A program made the translations under genes and the position numbers. This document shows, in pieces, positions 1 through 9,364 of a stretch of 64,000 nucleotides of DNA (its first letter is position 1; every line of letters starts with the position of its first letter). The DNA comes from Achromobacter sp. MYb9 (GTDB lineage: Bacteria > Pseudomonadota > Gammaproteobacteria > Burkholderiales > Burkholderiaceae_B): assembly GCF_002975275.1 (NCBI RefSeq), contig NZ_PCOQ01000006.1, positions 124,001 through 188,000 of the forward strand, read 5' to 3'. The notes beneath the pieces were generated by a model, which saw nothing but the letters and a program-made list of their open reading frames with translations, did no database searches and was not told the origin of the DNA.

Positions 1-200
1 GGGTGGAACTGCCGGCGCACATCGACACGCTGAAGGTGCACCGTGCCGCGCTGGACCATGGCATCAGCATCGCGCCCGGCCCGTTGTTCTCGTCGTCGGG
101 TGCGTTCGGCAATTTCCTGCGGCTGAACCACGGCCACCCGTGGAGCGTGGACCTGGAGCAAGGGATGGCGACGCTGGGCAAGCTGCTGGGCAGTGCGTGA
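1..200 (+). CDS. PLP-dependent MocR-type regulator/aminotransferase, C-terminal fragment
   Basis: Only the last ~65 codons are in the window; the gene enters from the left edge and stops with TGA at 198-200. The segment HGISIAPGPLFS followed by LRLNHGHPW is typical of the end of the aminotransferase-like domain of MocR/PtsJ-type GntR regulators, which fuse a DNA-binding winged helix to a fold-type I PLP domain. The DNA-binding part would lie upstream and cannot be checked here. A stand-alone class I aminotransferase is the alternative. The regulated target cannot be told from this fragment. Confidence 0.7.
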   Translation, partial: VELPAHIDTLKVHRAALDHGISIAPGPLFSSSGAFGNFLRLNHGHPWSVDLEQGMATLGKLLGSA

Positions 201-332
201 GTCAGCTGATTAACAGGTTCAGGACATGAAATTCCGATTCTTGATACAGATAGAAACCGGGCCCGCCACAGCCATCCATTAGAGTTCGAGGCCTTTCATT
301 TTCCAGCGGTGCCGCGTTGCGGCCCCTTGCCT

Positions 333-1055
333 ATGACCGCCTCTTATCCTCGTGTTTTGCCGCGCTATGCGTTGGGCTGCTACGCCGGCGCGTTCGCCCT
401 GCTTTACCTGTTCAGCGCCCAGTTGCTGGCCGCGCTGGACATCTGGCTGCTGCCTCGCAGCCTCTTGATCGAGATGCTGCGCTACCGCGCCATGTGGCTG
501 GTCTTCTTCCTGACGCTGCCAGCCGTCGGCTATCTGCTGTGGCGCGGATCGGACCTGGTGGCCTGGTGGCGCGCGCCTGATGCACTGACGCTGGACAGCC
601 ACGCGCTGCACATCGGCCCCCGCCAGCTGGCCTATGCCGATGTGGCGTCCATCCGCCATCAGCACAACCGCGACCATCTGGTGTTGACCACGCGCGCCGG
701 CGAACGCGTGCGCATCCGCCTGGCGATCTGGGAAGACGGCTATGGGCTGGCCGACCAGCTGGAAGAATCGATCGGCGGCAATCTGGAGGCCGTCACGCTG
801 CGCCGGCTGCAGGCCCAGGACACCGTCGGCTTCGGCCCGCTGTCCATGAACGCGTCGGGACTGACCTACAAGGGCCAGCTGATTCCGTGGGCCGCCATCG
901 ATTCCATCCGCACGCAGTCTGACAGTGAAGGCATGGAAACCGACGAGACACTGATCATCGTCGCGCGCGGCAAGACGCACAAGATCGACCGTTCCAAGAT
1001 CGTCAACGAACCGGTCATGCTGGCCTGTCTGCGCCAGTACCTGCCCGGCGCATAA
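333..1055 (+). CDS. Two-TM membrane protein with PH-like cytoplasmic domain, unknown function
   Basis: A 240-residue protein. Two hydrophobic segments near the N terminus (about residues 9-33 and 51-70) are followed by a soluble beta-rich region. Short strands such as LTYKGQLIPWAAI resemble bacterial PH-like (DUF/YdbT-type) membrane-associated domains. I place the start at the ATG at 333 because an upstream in-frame ATG at 309 would add a charged, non-hydrophobic extension; neither has a strong ribosome binding site. The next gene is a shorter protein with the same end motif, so the two look like tandem paralogues. No catalytic motif is visible and no function is assigned. Confidence 0.65.
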   Translation: MTASYPRVLPRYALGCYAGAFALLYLFSAQLLAALDIWLLPRSLLIEMLRYRAMWLVFFLTLPAVGYLLWRGSDLVAWWRAPDALTLDSHALHIGPRQLAYADVASIRHQHNRDHLVLTTRAGERVRIRLAIWEDGYGLADQLEESIGGNLEAVTLRRLQAQDTVGFGPLSMNASGLTYKGQLIPWAAIDSIRTQSDSEGMETDETLIIVARGKTHKIDRSKIVNEPVMLACLRQYLPGA

Positions 1056-1117
1056 GCCAACGCGCTGCCGGCGTTGCGCCGGCCACGCATCCCATCATCT
1101 TTTTTCGTAGCCTCGAC

Positions 1118-1594
1118 ATGGAAATCTACAGCTCTACCGCCCGGCAATCCGAAACGCTTGCGGATCGACCGGTGTACTTTTCGCGCAATCGCCTGATCGC
1201 TGGCGCCGTCGTGTGGTTGCTGGCCACACTGGCCTTCGGCGCATTGACGTTGAATGCGCGCGGCAACACCGGCGGGATGGCGTTCTTCGGCGCCATCACC
1301 GCCATCGCCATCTGGCTGGTCGTCAAATGCCTGAAGCGCGCGTTCGGCCCCGCCACGCCGGTCATCACGTTCACCCGCGACGGCCTGAAACTGACGGACG
1401 GCACCGTCATTCCGTGGGGCGCCATCACCGAGAACACCTACGTCAACCAGAACTACGTGGGCATTCCGACCGCCAAGCAGATCCAGTTGAAGACGTCCCT
1501 GCCGGACAGGAAGCGCGTGCTGATTTCGGCGATGGCGCTGGAGATCGACGGCGACGAGTATCTGGCGCTGTGCGACGCGTATCAGGCGCGGTAA
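1118..1594 (+). CDS. Small two-TM protein with PH-like domain, paralogue of upstream gene
   Basis: A 158-residue protein with two hydrophobic segments (about residues 28-48 and 53-72) followed by a soluble tail. It carries the motif GLKLTDGTVIPWGAI, which aligns with GLTYKGQLIPWAAI of the preceding gene. The shared topology and this motif suggest a diverged tandem duplication. The two genes are 62 bp apart in the same direction and probably cotranscribed. I recognise no enzymatic motif; a membrane-associated PH-like role is inference from the pattern of strands only. Confidence 0.65.
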   Translation: MEIYSSTARQSETLADRPVYFSRNRLIAGAVVWLLATLAFGALTLNARGNTGGMAFFGAITAIAIWLVVKCLKRAFGPATPVITFTRDGLKLTDGTVIPWGAITENTYVNQNYVGIPTAKQIQLKTSLPDRKRVLISAMALEIDGDEYLALCDAYQAR

Positions 1595-1683
1595 CACCGA
1601 CCGGCGGATAGAACGCCGACCCGGTGTTCCACGGCGCGCCGCGCAACGAATGTGCGCCGTTGCGGTACACGTTCCTGGCGCGC

Positions 1684-2274
1684 CTATCGCGCGGTGGGCG
1701 CAGAGGCGGCGCGTGCCGCCTCGACCTCGCGCAGCAACGAGGCCGCATCCGGCCGCAGGGGCAGCACCAACCTGCCCTGGCGGTCGATCGCGCCCCACTC
1801 GCCGCCCGTCATGAAGCTGTGTTCGCCATCCGGCGTGAACGCCTTGCGGCAGCCTTCGCACACTACGGCCAGCCCGCCGCTGAACCGGTCGACCCATTCG
1901 TAGGGCGTGGCCAGCACGCGATTCAGCGCGGTGTCGTAATAGGCCATGCCGCCAGACCACGGGCCGCGCGTCAGGCCGGCTTCGAAATCATCCGCGGAAT
2001 TATCGTAGGTCAGCACCGGCACCGACTTGCCATCGGGCCGCACCCAATGCCAGGACTGGTGCGCAAGCAGCGGCGACAGTCCGTCGAGGTTGAAGTCCAT
2101 CGACCGCAGGATCTCGGGCCGAAGCACCAGCGCATCGCCGTCCAGGCGCGCGCAATGTTCGGCGGATTCGAGCATTCCACCGGTGTCCTTGCGGGCGTAG
2201 TAGCAAGTTAGATCAAAGGTGGCGGCATTGCCCGGGACAGCCGCCAGCAGCGAGAACAGCAGGGTCGTCAACAT
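1684..2274 (-). CDS. Exported protein with WG-repeat-like segments, unknown function
   Basis: A 196-residue protein with a clear signal peptide (MLTTLLFSLLAAVPGNAA, cleavage after AxA). The mature part holds two stretches of the kind seen in WG/KWG-repeat proteins: one around residues 103-125 and one near residues 145-165 (GEWGAIDRQGRLVLPL). There are several Cys residues (about 24, 41, 138 and 141) that could form disulfides in the periplasm. It is convergent with the preceding gene pair and separated from the Bug gene downstream by about 60 bp. No family function is known to me; the gene looks intact. Confidence 0.6.
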   Translation of the reverse strand: MLTTLLFSLLAAVPGNAATFDLTCYYARKDTGGMLESAEHCARLDGDALVLRPEILRSMDFNLDGLSPLLAHQSWHWVRPDGKSVPVLTYDNSADDFEAGLTRGPWSGGMAYYDTALNRVLATPYEWVDRFSGGLAVVCEGCRKAFTPDGEHSFMTGGEWGAIDRQGRLVLPLRPDAASLLREVEAARAASAPTAR

Positions 2275-2334
2275 GCCGGGAATCCTAGCATGCGGTGGCA
2301 GGCAGCCCGCCGACGGGCCGCCTGCCGCGGAGCC

Positions 2335-3312
2335 TCAATTCGCCGTCGCGCCCGAATCCTTGACGGCTTGCGCCCACGTGGCGATTTCGGACTGGATGAA
2401 CGTACCGAACGCCGCGGTGTTCACGCTGGACGCTTGCGCGCCCTCTTCCATCAAGCGCTGTTTGACCGCAGGTGCGGCCAGCGCCTTGCTTAGCGCCGTA
2501 TTCAGCGAGGCCACCACCGCATCCGGCGTGCCGGCCGGCGCGACGATGCCATGCCACGATACCGCCTGGAAACCGGGCAGGCCGGATTCCGCCATCGTCG
2601 GCACGTCCGGCATCGCCGGCGAACGCTCGGGCGAGGTCACCGCAAGCGCGCGCAAGGTACCCGCCTTCACGTGCGGCAACACGCCGGGGATGGTGGTGAA
2701 CATGAAATCGATCTGGCCGCCAATCAGGTCGGTAATGGCCGGGCTGCCGCCCTTGTAGGGAACGTGCGTGAATTGCAGCTTGGCGGCGCTCTTGAACATC
2801 TCGCCGGCCAGATGGCCCGGTGTGCCGGCACCCGCCGACCCCATGTTGATCTTGTCGCCCTGCGACTGGATGTAGGCGATCAGTTCCTTGACGCTGGACG
2901 CCTTCACGTTGGGGCCGATGACCAGCACGTTCGGCACGGTCGCCAGCAGCGTCACGGGCGTGAAGTCCTTCACCGCGTCGTAAGAGATGCGCGAATACAG
3001 GGATGGATTGATGCCGTGCGTGCTGGCGGTGGCCAGCAGCAGCGTGTAGCCGTCCGGTGCGGACGAGGCCACCTGCTTGGCGGCGATGGTGCCATTGGCA
3101 CCGCCCTTGTTGTCGATGACGATGGTCTGGCCCAAGGTCTTGGCGGCTTCGGCCGCGATTGTGCGCGCCAGGATATCGGAGGTGCCTCCGGCCGAATGCG
3201 GCACCACCACGGTGATCGGCTTGACGGGGAAGGTTTGCGCCTGCGCGGCCGGCAAGGCCGGCGCCAGACAGGCAGCCAGCGCAACGCGCGCCAGCAGTCG
3301 GGTACGGAACAT
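2335..3312 (-). CDS. Bug/TctC-family tripartite tricarboxylate transporter receptor
   Basis: A 325-residue periplasmic solute-binding protein of the Bug (TctC) family, which is hugely expanded in Bordetella and Achromobacter. It has a signal peptide ending in AAQAQ, then FPVKPITVVVPHSAGGTSDILAR. This segment and the later GSAGAGTPGHLAGEMF and VPYKGGSPAITDLIGG are the family's ligand-loop signatures. I chose ATG 3312 rather than an upstream ATG because CAGGAGACATTC precedes it at good spacing and the signal peptide begins there. It follows tcuB on the same strand at about 70 bp, so it is probably the carboxylate receptor for that pathway. No TctA or TctB membrane subunit is nearby, so it must borrow one from elsewhere. 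Confidence 0.93.
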   Translation of the reverse strand: MFRTRLLARVALAACLAPALPAAQAQTFPVKPITVVVPHSAGGTSDILARTIAAEAAKTLGQTIVIDNKGGANGTIAAKQVASSAPDGYTLLLATASTHGINPSLYSRISYDAVKDFTPVTLLATVPNVLVIGPNVKASSVKELIAYIQSQGDKINMGSAGAGTPGHLAGEMFKSAAKLQFTHVPYKGGSPAITDLIGGQIDFMFTTIPGVLPHVKAGTLRALAVTSPERSPAMPDVPTMAESGLPGFQAVSWHGIVAPAGTPDAVVASLNTALSKALAAPAVKQRLMEEGAQASSVNTAAFGTFIQSEIATWAQAVKDSGATAN

Positions 3313-3385
3313 GAATGTCTCCTGGTTTGTATTCGAATGCGGCGCTTTCAAGAGGCGCCGTCATGCCCGCAATGGACGGCTCCGC

Positions 3386-4615
3386 TTAGTCGGATCCGAG
3401 TTGCAGTTTGTTGGGCTGGCGCTTTTCGATGGACCACTTCAGCAACGCCGCGCTCCGGTAGATACCGTGCGCGAACTTGCCGTAAGGCAGCGTCAGGAAC
3501 AGCGCCATCACCACGCCCAGGTGGATCGCCAACAACAGCGCCATCGCACCGCCATCGCGTCCGGCAAGCAGCGCCAGGCCCGTGGCGCTGGTCAGGAACA
3601 GCAGCATGATGAAGCCGCGGTCCATCGGCTTTTGCGCCGCGTCGCCTTGCTGCGGGTGGCGCTTGAGGTTCAGCCACAGCAACCCCGCCGGACCGATCAA
3701 GAGGCCGATGCCGCCCGCCGTGCCCAGCAGCACCGGGGCGCTCAGCACCGGATAGGGCGCCTGCTGGCCCAGCAGATAGTGATAGAGCGTGGCCACGCAG
3801 GTAGCCGCAAAGCACAGCATGAAGCCGTAGAACGTGAAGTGGTGGAAGCGGCGGCGCCACAGCGTGAAAGCGTCGTCCGCGTTGTTGCAGCCCTTGCCGT
3901 GCCCGCCGTCCAGATAGCGCAGGCGCAGCGCGTCGTGCGCCGCTTCCGCCACCGCCGCGCCCGAGGCCGCCCCCGGGCTGACGTTGCGCCAGAAGCGCGT
4001 AACGCCCACCCCAAGCGCCAGCATCGAAAATCCAAACACCACGCCGAACATCAGCGCCAGCGTGTTGTGGGGGAACACCGCGTAGAAGTTGCCGGCCATT
4101 GGTTCGTGGAACAAGCCGCCCGCCATCAGCACCGCCAGCACCAGGAACAGCGCCAGCCCGCCGGCCGTGGCCAGGGACAAGGCCAGGCCGTTGCGCTTGT
4201 ACAGCGTGCCCAGCGCGGCGGGCCAGGCGTAGTCGGTATAGGTCTGCATGCGAACGCGGGCCATCGACTGCGGCACATTCACCGCGAATTCATGCGGCGG
4301 CGCATACTGACAAGCATGCAGACAGGCGCCACAGTTGTGGCAAAGATTGGCCAGGTAGTTCAAGTCGGCCTTGCCGAATTCCAGCCGGCGCGTCATCGCC
4401 GGGAACACCGCGCAGAACCCCTCGCAATAGCGACAGGCATTGCAGATCTGCATGACGCGGGCAACTTCCGTCTCGTCGGCGGTCAGAAGATCGGCCTGGG
4501 GCGTTGCCTGCTTGCCGAGCCAGCGCACCGGCTGCTCGGCCATGGCGGGCGTGGCCTCGGCATGCGGGGTGGAAAACGACTGCGCTTCGCGAGCCAGGGC
4601 TTCAAGCTGCTTCAT
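3386..4615 (-). CDS. tcuB: TcuB-like iron-sulfur/heme membrane electron carrier for tricarballylate oxidation
   Basis: A 409-residue protein like TcuB/CitB, which reoxidises the flavin of TcuA and feeds electrons to the quinone pool. The N-terminal part holds two ferredoxin-like Cys clusters: C58-x2-C61-x2-C64-x3-C68 and C92-x2-C95-x2-C98-x3-C102, as expected for two 4Fe-4S centres. Five or six hydrophobic segments follow (from about residue 145), with conserved His residues (for example in [14 protein letters not shown]) suited to heme ligation. It overlaps the end of tcuA by 4 bp (ATGA), indicating translational coupling. Length and domain order match the family. Confidence 0.93.
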   Translation of the reverse strand: MKQLEALAREAQSFSTPHAEATPAMAEQPVRWLGKQATPQADLLTADETEVARVMQICNACRYCEGFCAVFPAMTRRLEFGKADLNYLANLCHNCGACLHACQYAPPHEFAVNVPQSMARVRMQTYTDYAWPAALGTLYKRNGLALSLATAGGLALFLVLAVLMAGGLFHEPMAGNFYAVFPHNTLALMFGVVFGFSMLALGVGVTRFWRNVSPGAASGAAVAEAAHDALRLRYLDGGHGKGCNNADDAFTLWRRRFHHFTFYGFMLCFAATCVATLYHYLLGQQAPYPVLSAPVLLGTAGGIGLLIGPAGLLWLNLKRHPQQGDAAQKPMDRGFIMLLFLTSATGLALLAGRDGGAMALLLAIHLGVVMALFLTLPYGKFAHGIYRSAALLKWSIEKRQPNKLQLGSD

Positions 4616-6018
4616 ATCGTGCTCTTCGCAAGGTTCTGGGCGCGCGCGGCGGCGGCGGCCCGGGTGCCGGCAATACGGCCGAACGCGGTGCCGATGGACA
4701 TGCCCACCCCCGCCGTGTAGCCCTTACCCAGCACATTGCCGGCCATCATTTCGCCGGCAACGAACAGGTTGTCGCTGGGCACATCGTTGAACCGGACCGC
4801 GGCGGTGTCGTCCACCTTCAGGCCCAGGTAGGTGAAGGTGATGCCCGGGCGCAACGCATAGCCATAGAACGGCGCGGTATCGATCGGCCTGGCCCAGTGG
4901 GTCTTGCCGGGCGTTACGCCTTCGGTATGGCAATCGTCCAGCGCGGTATGGTCGAACGTGCCGACGCGGCAGGACGCGTTGTAGTCGCGCAGGGTTTTCT
5001 CGAACGTTGCCGGGTCCAGGCCCAGCTTGGCGGCCAGCTCCGGCAGGGTATTGGCCTGCACGCCCGGAAACACGGGCGGCATGAAGCGCCCGATGGCCTT
5101 TGCGTCGATGATGGAATAGGCGATCTGCCCGGGCTGCATGGCCGTCAGGCGGCCCCAGATGGCGTAGCGCTTGGGCCAGAAATCTTCGCCTTCGTCATAG
5201 AAGCGCACGGCGTCGCGGTTGACCACCACGCCCAGCGACACGCAGTCGATGCGCGTACAGATTCCCCCGTCGTACAGCGGCGCGCGCGCGTCGATCGCCA
5301 CGCAATGCGATTGCGACGGATCGCCAATGCTGTCGGCGCCCGCATCCAGCATGAACTTCAGCAGCACGCCCATGTTGAAGCGCGTGCCGCGGATCAGGAA
5401 ATTGTCGGCCGGCCATTCGCCGCGCTCGTTCTGGCCCCACGCTTCGCGCAGCCATTCCCGGTTGGATTCGAAGCCGCCCGCCGCCAGCACGCAGGCGCGC
5501 GCCTCGATGCGTTCCGCGCCGATGCGGGCGGCCTTGAAACGCCCTGCTTCCAGCTCCAGCGCATCGACCGGCGCGTTATAGCGGATCTGCACGCCCAAGG
5601 CCTCGGCGCTGCGGTAATAGGCGTTCACCAGCGCCTTGCCGCCCCCCATGAAAAACGCATTGGTGCGCGCCACGTGCAGCGCGCCCGACAGCGGCGGCTG
5701 GAAGTTCACGCCGTGACGGCGCATCCAGTCGCGACACGTCGACGATTCGCGGATGACCAGCCGCGCCAGATGTTCGTTGGTCAACCCGCCGGTGACCTTC
5801 AGCAGGTCTTGCCAGTATTCCTCTTCGGGATAGGCGTCGGTCAGCACATCCTGCGGCGCATCGTGCATGCAACGCAGATTCCGCGTGTGCTGCGAATTTC
5901 CGCCGCGCCATTCCCGTGGCGCGGCTTCAAGCAGCATCACGCTTGCGCCGGCCTCGCGCGCCATCAGAGCCGCGCACAGCGCCGCATTGCCCCCTCCCAC
6001 CACCAAGACGTCCACCAT
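4612..6018 (-). CDS. tcuA: TcuA-like FAD-dependent tricarballylate dehydrogenase
   Basis: A 468-residue flavoprotein of the fumarate reductase/succinate dehydrogenase flavoprotein type. The N terminus has the dinucleotide motif [19 protein letters not shown], and the [12 protein letters not shown] segment is characteristic of TcuA. The C terminus keeps the FAD-closing motif [20 protein letters not shown]. In Salmonella, TcuA oxidises tricarballylate to cis-aconitate, which then enters the TCA cycle. The gene lies between a LysR regulator and tcuB, as in tcuRABC, but a Bug receptor stands where the tcuC permease would be. The natural substrate could be another tricarboxylate such as citrate or an isomer. 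Confidence 0.92.
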   Translation of the reverse strand: MVDVLVVGGGNAALCAALMAREAGASVMLLEAAPREWRGGNSQHTRNLRCMHDAPQDVLTDAYPEEEYWQDLLKVTGGLTNEHLARLVIRESSTCRDWMRRHGVNFQPPLSGALHVARTNAFFMGGGKALVNAYYRSAEALGVQIRYNAPVDALELEAGRFKAARIGAERIEARACVLAAGGFESNREWLREAWGQNERGEWPADNFLIRGTRFNMGVLLKFMLDAGADSIGDPSQSHCVAIDARAPLYDGGICTRIDCVSLGVVVNRDAVRFYDEGEDFWPKRYAIWGRLTAMQPGQIAYSIIDAKAIGRFMPPVFPGVQANTLPELAAKLGLDPATFEKTLRDYNASCRVGTFDHTALDDCHTEGVTPGKTHWARPIDTAPFYGYALRPGITFTYLGLKVDDTAAVRFNDVPSDNLFVAGEMMAGNVLGKGYTAGVGMSIGTAFGRIAGTRAAAAARAQNLAKSTI

Positions 6019-6095
6019 GCCATCGTCCCCAAATCAATGGGGCGACTGTACTCAGCGGCCGGCAGTTGCGATATCAGGCGGGCGTCAACGGGTGT

Positions 6096-7022
6096 TCACG
6101 ATTCGTGAAGGGCCACGACCGCCCATTTTCCGTCGCGCGCCAGCGTGCGCGACACGTCCGCCAGCACCAGCCGGGCCGCCAGCCCGGCGGGCGAGAGTTC
6201 CTCGTCGGACAGGCTCGCCAGCAGATTGGGGCGAAACAGATGCGCGTCGTCAATGCGCGCCATGTGCAACTGGCCGGGCGCGATCCGCGCGGTGGCGGAG
6301 CTGGGCTGGATGGTGGCGGCGTTGCCCAGCTGCACCACGTCCATCAGTAACGACAGGCCGTCGACTTCCGCCACCACGCGCGGCGTCTGCCCCAACTGCT
6401 GGAACGCATTGTTGACCAGCGCGCGCAGGCCGTGGCGGCCGCTGGGCAACACCAGCGGCAGATGGGCAATGGCGTCCAGCCGCGTCGTGTCGCCATCGGG
6501 CACACCCGGCATGTCGCGCCGGGCACAGAGGTACAGCGGTTCGTCCAGGAGCGGCATGATGCTCCAGCGCCTCGCGGACTCGGCATGGAACACGATGGCC
6601 AGATCCAGCAGGCGGCCGTTAAGCATGTCGGCCAAATGACCCGACAGGGCCTCGACCAGATGCAGGCGAATATCCGGATAGCGCTCGTTCATGGCTTGCA
6701 GGAAGGGCGCGCCAAGAATGGCCGCCGTGGTCGACGGCAGCCCTACGCTGACATGGCCGGCCAGCCGCGCCTGCTGGGCCGCCGTCACGGCATCGTCGGC
6801 ATGCCGCAAGGCAAGCTGGGCCTGCCGAAAGAACGCCAGCCCGGCGTCCGTCGGCACGACGCCACTGGCGCTGCGTTGCAGCAGGCGGGTCGAGAGCTCG
6901 CCTTCCAGCCGGCTGATCTGCTGGCTGAGCGCGGACGTGACCATGCCCAGGGACATGGCCGCGCGGCCGATGCTGCCCGCTTCAACGACGCGGACGAAGT
7001 AACGCAGCTGGCGGAGTTCCAT
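6096..7022 (-). CDS. LysR-family transcriptional regulator, likely regulator of tcuAB
   Basis: A 308-residue LysR protein. The winged helix-turn-helix is at residues 1-60, beginning MELRQLRYFVRVVEAGSIGRAA with the usual LSQQISRLEGEL recognition segment. A periplasmic-binding-like co-inducer domain fills the rest. It is on the same strand as tcuA, 77 bp upstream of it, unlike the divergent arrangement common for LysR genes; autoregulation plus control of the tcu genes from one promoter is plausible. Its position parallels TcuR of Salmonella, which responds to tricarballylate, but the ligand here is inference. Confidence 0.88.
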   Translation of the reverse strand: MELRQLRYFVRVVEAGSIGRAAMSLGMVTSALSQQISRLEGELSTRLLQRSASGVVPTDAGLAFFRQAQLALRHADDAVTAAQQARLAGHVSVGLPSTTAAILGAPFLQAMNERYPDIRLHLVEALSGHLADMLNGRLLDLAIVFHAESARRWSIMPLLDEPLYLCARRDMPGVPDGDTTRLDAIAHLPLVLPSGRHGLRALVNNAFQQLGQTPRVVAEVDGLSLLMDVVQLGNAATIQPSSATARIAPGQLHMARIDDAHLFRPNLLASLSDEELSPAGLAARLVLADVSRTLARDGKWAVVALHES

Positions 7023-7043
7023 GGCGGCTGTTTGTCCGCGCCG

Positions 7044-7745
7044 TTATGCGGCGGGGATCGTCAGGCCCTTCGCCACAGCCGGGCGGGCGACGAAGGCCTC
7101 GAGCACCCGAGCCACATTCTTGAACTGCGAGAACTCGACCAGATCGCCGGCGCCGTAGAAGCCGACCAGGTTGCGCACCCACGGCAGGATCGCGATGTCG
7201 GCAATGGTGTATTCATCGCCCATCACCCAATCGCGGCCTTGCAGGCGCTGGTCCAGCACGCCCAACAGGCGCTTGGACTCGGCCACGTAGCGGTCGCGCG
7301 GACGCTTGTCTTCGTATTCCTTGCCGGCGAACGTATGGAAGAAACCCAACTGGCCGAACATGGGCCCGATACCGCCCATCTGGAACATGATCCATTGCAG
7401 CGTCTCGTAGCGCCCCGCGGTGTCAGCCGGAATGAACCGTCCCGTCTTGCTGGCCAGGTAAATGAGGATGGCGCCGGATTCGAACAACGCCAGCGGTTTA
7501 CCGTCCGGGCCATTGGGGTCCAGGATGGCCGGAATCTTGTTGTTCGGGCTGATCGACAGGAATTCGGGCGTGAACTGGTCCTTCGTGTCGAAACTGACGC
7601 GGTGCGGCTCGTAGGGCAAGCCCAGTTCTTCCAGCAGGATCGAGACCTTCACGCCGTTGGGCGTGGGCAGCGAATACAGCTGGATGCGGTCGGGGTGGGC
7701 GGCGGGCCACTTCTTGGTAATGGCAAACGAATCAAGCGAGGTCAT
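7044..7745 (-). CDS. Glutathione S-transferase, YfcG/YghU-like disulfide-bond oxidoreductase
   Basis: A 233-residue GST. The thioredoxin-like N-terminal domain contains PTPNGVKVSILLEELGL, then ISPNNKIPAILD and LFESGAILIYLA. This is the same layout as E. coli YfcG, in which a Thr/Asn near the TPNG turn replaces the usual Tyr/Ser and glutathione is bound for disulfide reductase activity. The helical C-terminal domain has the IADIAILPWVRN signature. A ~20-residue N-terminal extension precedes the first strand. It lies just upstream of the LysR gene (21 bp gap) and may share its transcript, but a link to tricarboxylate catabolism is not supported. Confidence 0.9.
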   Translation of the reverse strand: MTSLDSFAITKKWPAAHPDRIQLYSLPTPNGVKVSILLEELGLPYEPHRVSFDTKDQFTPEFLSISPNNKIPAILDPNGPDGKPLALFESGAILIYLASKTGRFIPADTAGRYETLQWIMFQMGGIGPMFGQLGFFHTFAGKEYEDKRPRDRYVAESKRLLGVLDQRLQGRDWVMGDEYTIADIAILPWVRNLVGFYGAGDLVEFSQFKNVARVLEAFVARPAVAKGLTIPAA

Positions 7746-7865
7746 GCGGGGTTCTCCAGGCGGGCGGATGCTCTGCGGCGGGATGTGCGCGGTAATCCTA
7801 GCGCAAATCCCGGCGATTTCGCGAGATTTCCGGGTTGCCGGCCGGCTCAGCGCCGGCCCCTGCCC

Positions 7866-8309
7866 CTAGCGCGTCCGACGCCCGGGCAGGCGCCACAGGG
7901 CGGCCCGAAGCGCCGCCACGCCCAGCGCGATCGGCAGCACCAGCCGCCACTGCGCCAGGAAGAGTTCCCGCGTCGCTTCGCCAGGCGCCCAGGTATTGCC
8001 GAAAACCTGCGGCGAGGGCGGCGCCAGGTACACGGCGACCAGCGCGGCGGCCAATCCCACCCCGGCCCGCCACGCGGCCGACTGGGGCGCCTTCACCCCC
8101 CGTTCGGCCGCGATCAAGGCCAGCAGGCCCGCCAGCCCCGCCAACACGGCATCGGCATAGAAGTCGCGCGGTTCATAGACGTACGGCGCGTCCGGAATCA
8201 CCCAGCCATAGGCGTCGGTGGTCAGCACCGAGGTCAGGCAGGCGCCAAAGATCGCCGCGGCAGCGGCCAGCAGCAGGAAGTCGCAAACACGGAGCAGGAA
8301 CGTGGACAT
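7866..8309 (-). CDS. Small four-TM membrane protein at the end of the VasX-like island, unknown
   Basis: A 147-residue integral membrane protein with about four hydrophobic helices (around residues 8-26, 52-70, 82-98 and 120-140). The ATG at 8309 is preferred over one 45 bp upstream because the first helix begins directly after it. It is the last gene of the minus-strand series that starts at tssB, separated from the DUF6708 gene by about 110 bp. Its position downstream of a pore-forming effector makes a role in immunity possible, but the gap and lack of a recognised family keep that speculative. Confidence 0.55.
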   Translation of the reverse strand: MSTFLLRVCDFLLLAAAAAIFGACLTSVLTTDAYGWVIPDAPYVYEPRDFYADAVLAGLAGLLALIAAERGVKAPQSAAWRAGVGLAAALVAVYLAPPSPQVFGNTWAPGEATRELFLAQWRLVLPIALGVAALRAALWRLPGRRTR

Positions 8310-8419
8310 GGCAGGACGGTGTCGCCGCGCGGGAAAATGGATCGGCCGCAGCATGCCACAGGTCGAGGTCCGGCGCAGGCCGAGGACGTGGGCCGCTAGC
8401 GCAGCAGGCGCGCCTGGGC

Positions 8420-9349
8420 CTAACGCAGGTCTTCTGGGTTAATGGATGCGTCGCGCACGTACGGGTCGCCGGGGTCCGGCGAAAGCGACGCTGCGATGTC
8501 GGCGGGAAACGCCGGAATCCGGCTGGTCCGCATCACCGCCCATCGCATGAGGGTGTGCAGGTAGTTGAAAGGGATCATCGTGACGTACATCAGGGCGGGG
8601 CTTTGCGCGTCGTTGGCGAAGACCCGCTCCTTGCTGAACGCGAAGCTCTCGCGCCGGCCGTCCACCGGCATGCAGAATGTGACCTCCTGGATCACGGCCT
8701 GCGGCCCTTCCTCCATGTAGCGGCGCAGGAACTCCCAATGGGAATAGGCGTTCTCCTGCCGGCTGGTGGCAATGGCGAAGGCGAAGGTCTCGCGCACGGT
8801 CTGGCCGTCATCGTCCAGCACCAGCCCGCGAATGTCCCAGTTGAACGCACCGAACGGTCCCTTGCCTTTTCCCAGCGTGAAGTGGATTTTGTCCCACGGC
8901 GCCGACAATACGGTGCCGTCCAGGCGAAACACGTGCACCTGGCGATGCTTGCGATCCAGCATGATGGGGTAATGCGTCCAGCGGAACATTTCCTTGCCGG
9001 CCAACCAGGCCCCGGCTGCCGCCAATGCGGCCAGCATCGCCATGCTGATGAAGACCGCCTCCCAGAGGCCGTTCTCGTTGGGCAGCTCATCTACGACCAG
9101 GATCCAGGCAAGCATCAGAATGCCCCCCAGCCCAAAGCCCACCCCTATCGCGCCGAGCAACGCCACGAAGCCGCGCCATCCATACCAGCGGTCCACCGAC
9201 ACCAGGCTATTGGCGTTCATCGTCACGACGCAATGCTGGGCCAGCAGCGGAACATCCAGGCGCACTTTCTGGGTCAGGCGATGCTGCCGATCGAAATCCC
9301 CCAGTGGCCGGTCGTTCTGGAACGTTGAAATGAAACCGGTGAAGTCCAT
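8420..9349 (-). CDS. DUF6708-type membrane protein in T6SS effector island, candidate immunity
   Basis: A 309-residue protein. About 50 N-terminal residues are followed by two adjacent transmembrane helices (about 62-85 and 96-117) and a soluble domain containing MLDRKHRQVHVFRLDGTVL and a PWDKIHFTLGKG segment. This architecture matches the DUF6708 family, which is found repeatedly beside T6SS effectors in Burkholderia and Achromobacter. It follows the preceding membrane protein by 15 bp in the same operon. For VasX-type pore-forming effectors immunity is provided by an inner-membrane protein, so this gene and its upstream neighbour are the candidates. The family assignment is from memory of the motif, not a search. 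Confidence 0.7.
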   Translation of the reverse strand: MDFTGFISTFQNDRPLGDFDRQHRLTQKVRLDVPLLAQHCVVTMNANSLVSVDRWYGWRGFVALLGAIGVGFGLGGILMLAWILVVDELPNENGLWEAVFISMAMLAALAAAGAWLAGKEMFRWTHYPIMLDRKHRQVHVFRLDGTVLSAPWDKIHFTLGKGKGPFGAFNWDIRGLVLDDDGQTVRETFAFAIATSRQENAYSHWEFLRRYMEEGPQAVIQEVTFCMPVDGRRESFAFSKERVFANDAQSPALMYVTMIPFNYLHTLMRWAVMRTSRIPAFPADIAASLSPDPGDPYVRDASINPEDLR

Positions 9350-9364
9350 TGCGCGCGGCCCGGC

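Noticed and set aside
3077..6108. Two overlapping ~540-codon plus-strand frames across tcuB/tcuA
   Set aside because: They are antisense to clear tcuA and tcuB genes and have the low-complexity composition typical of shadow frames.
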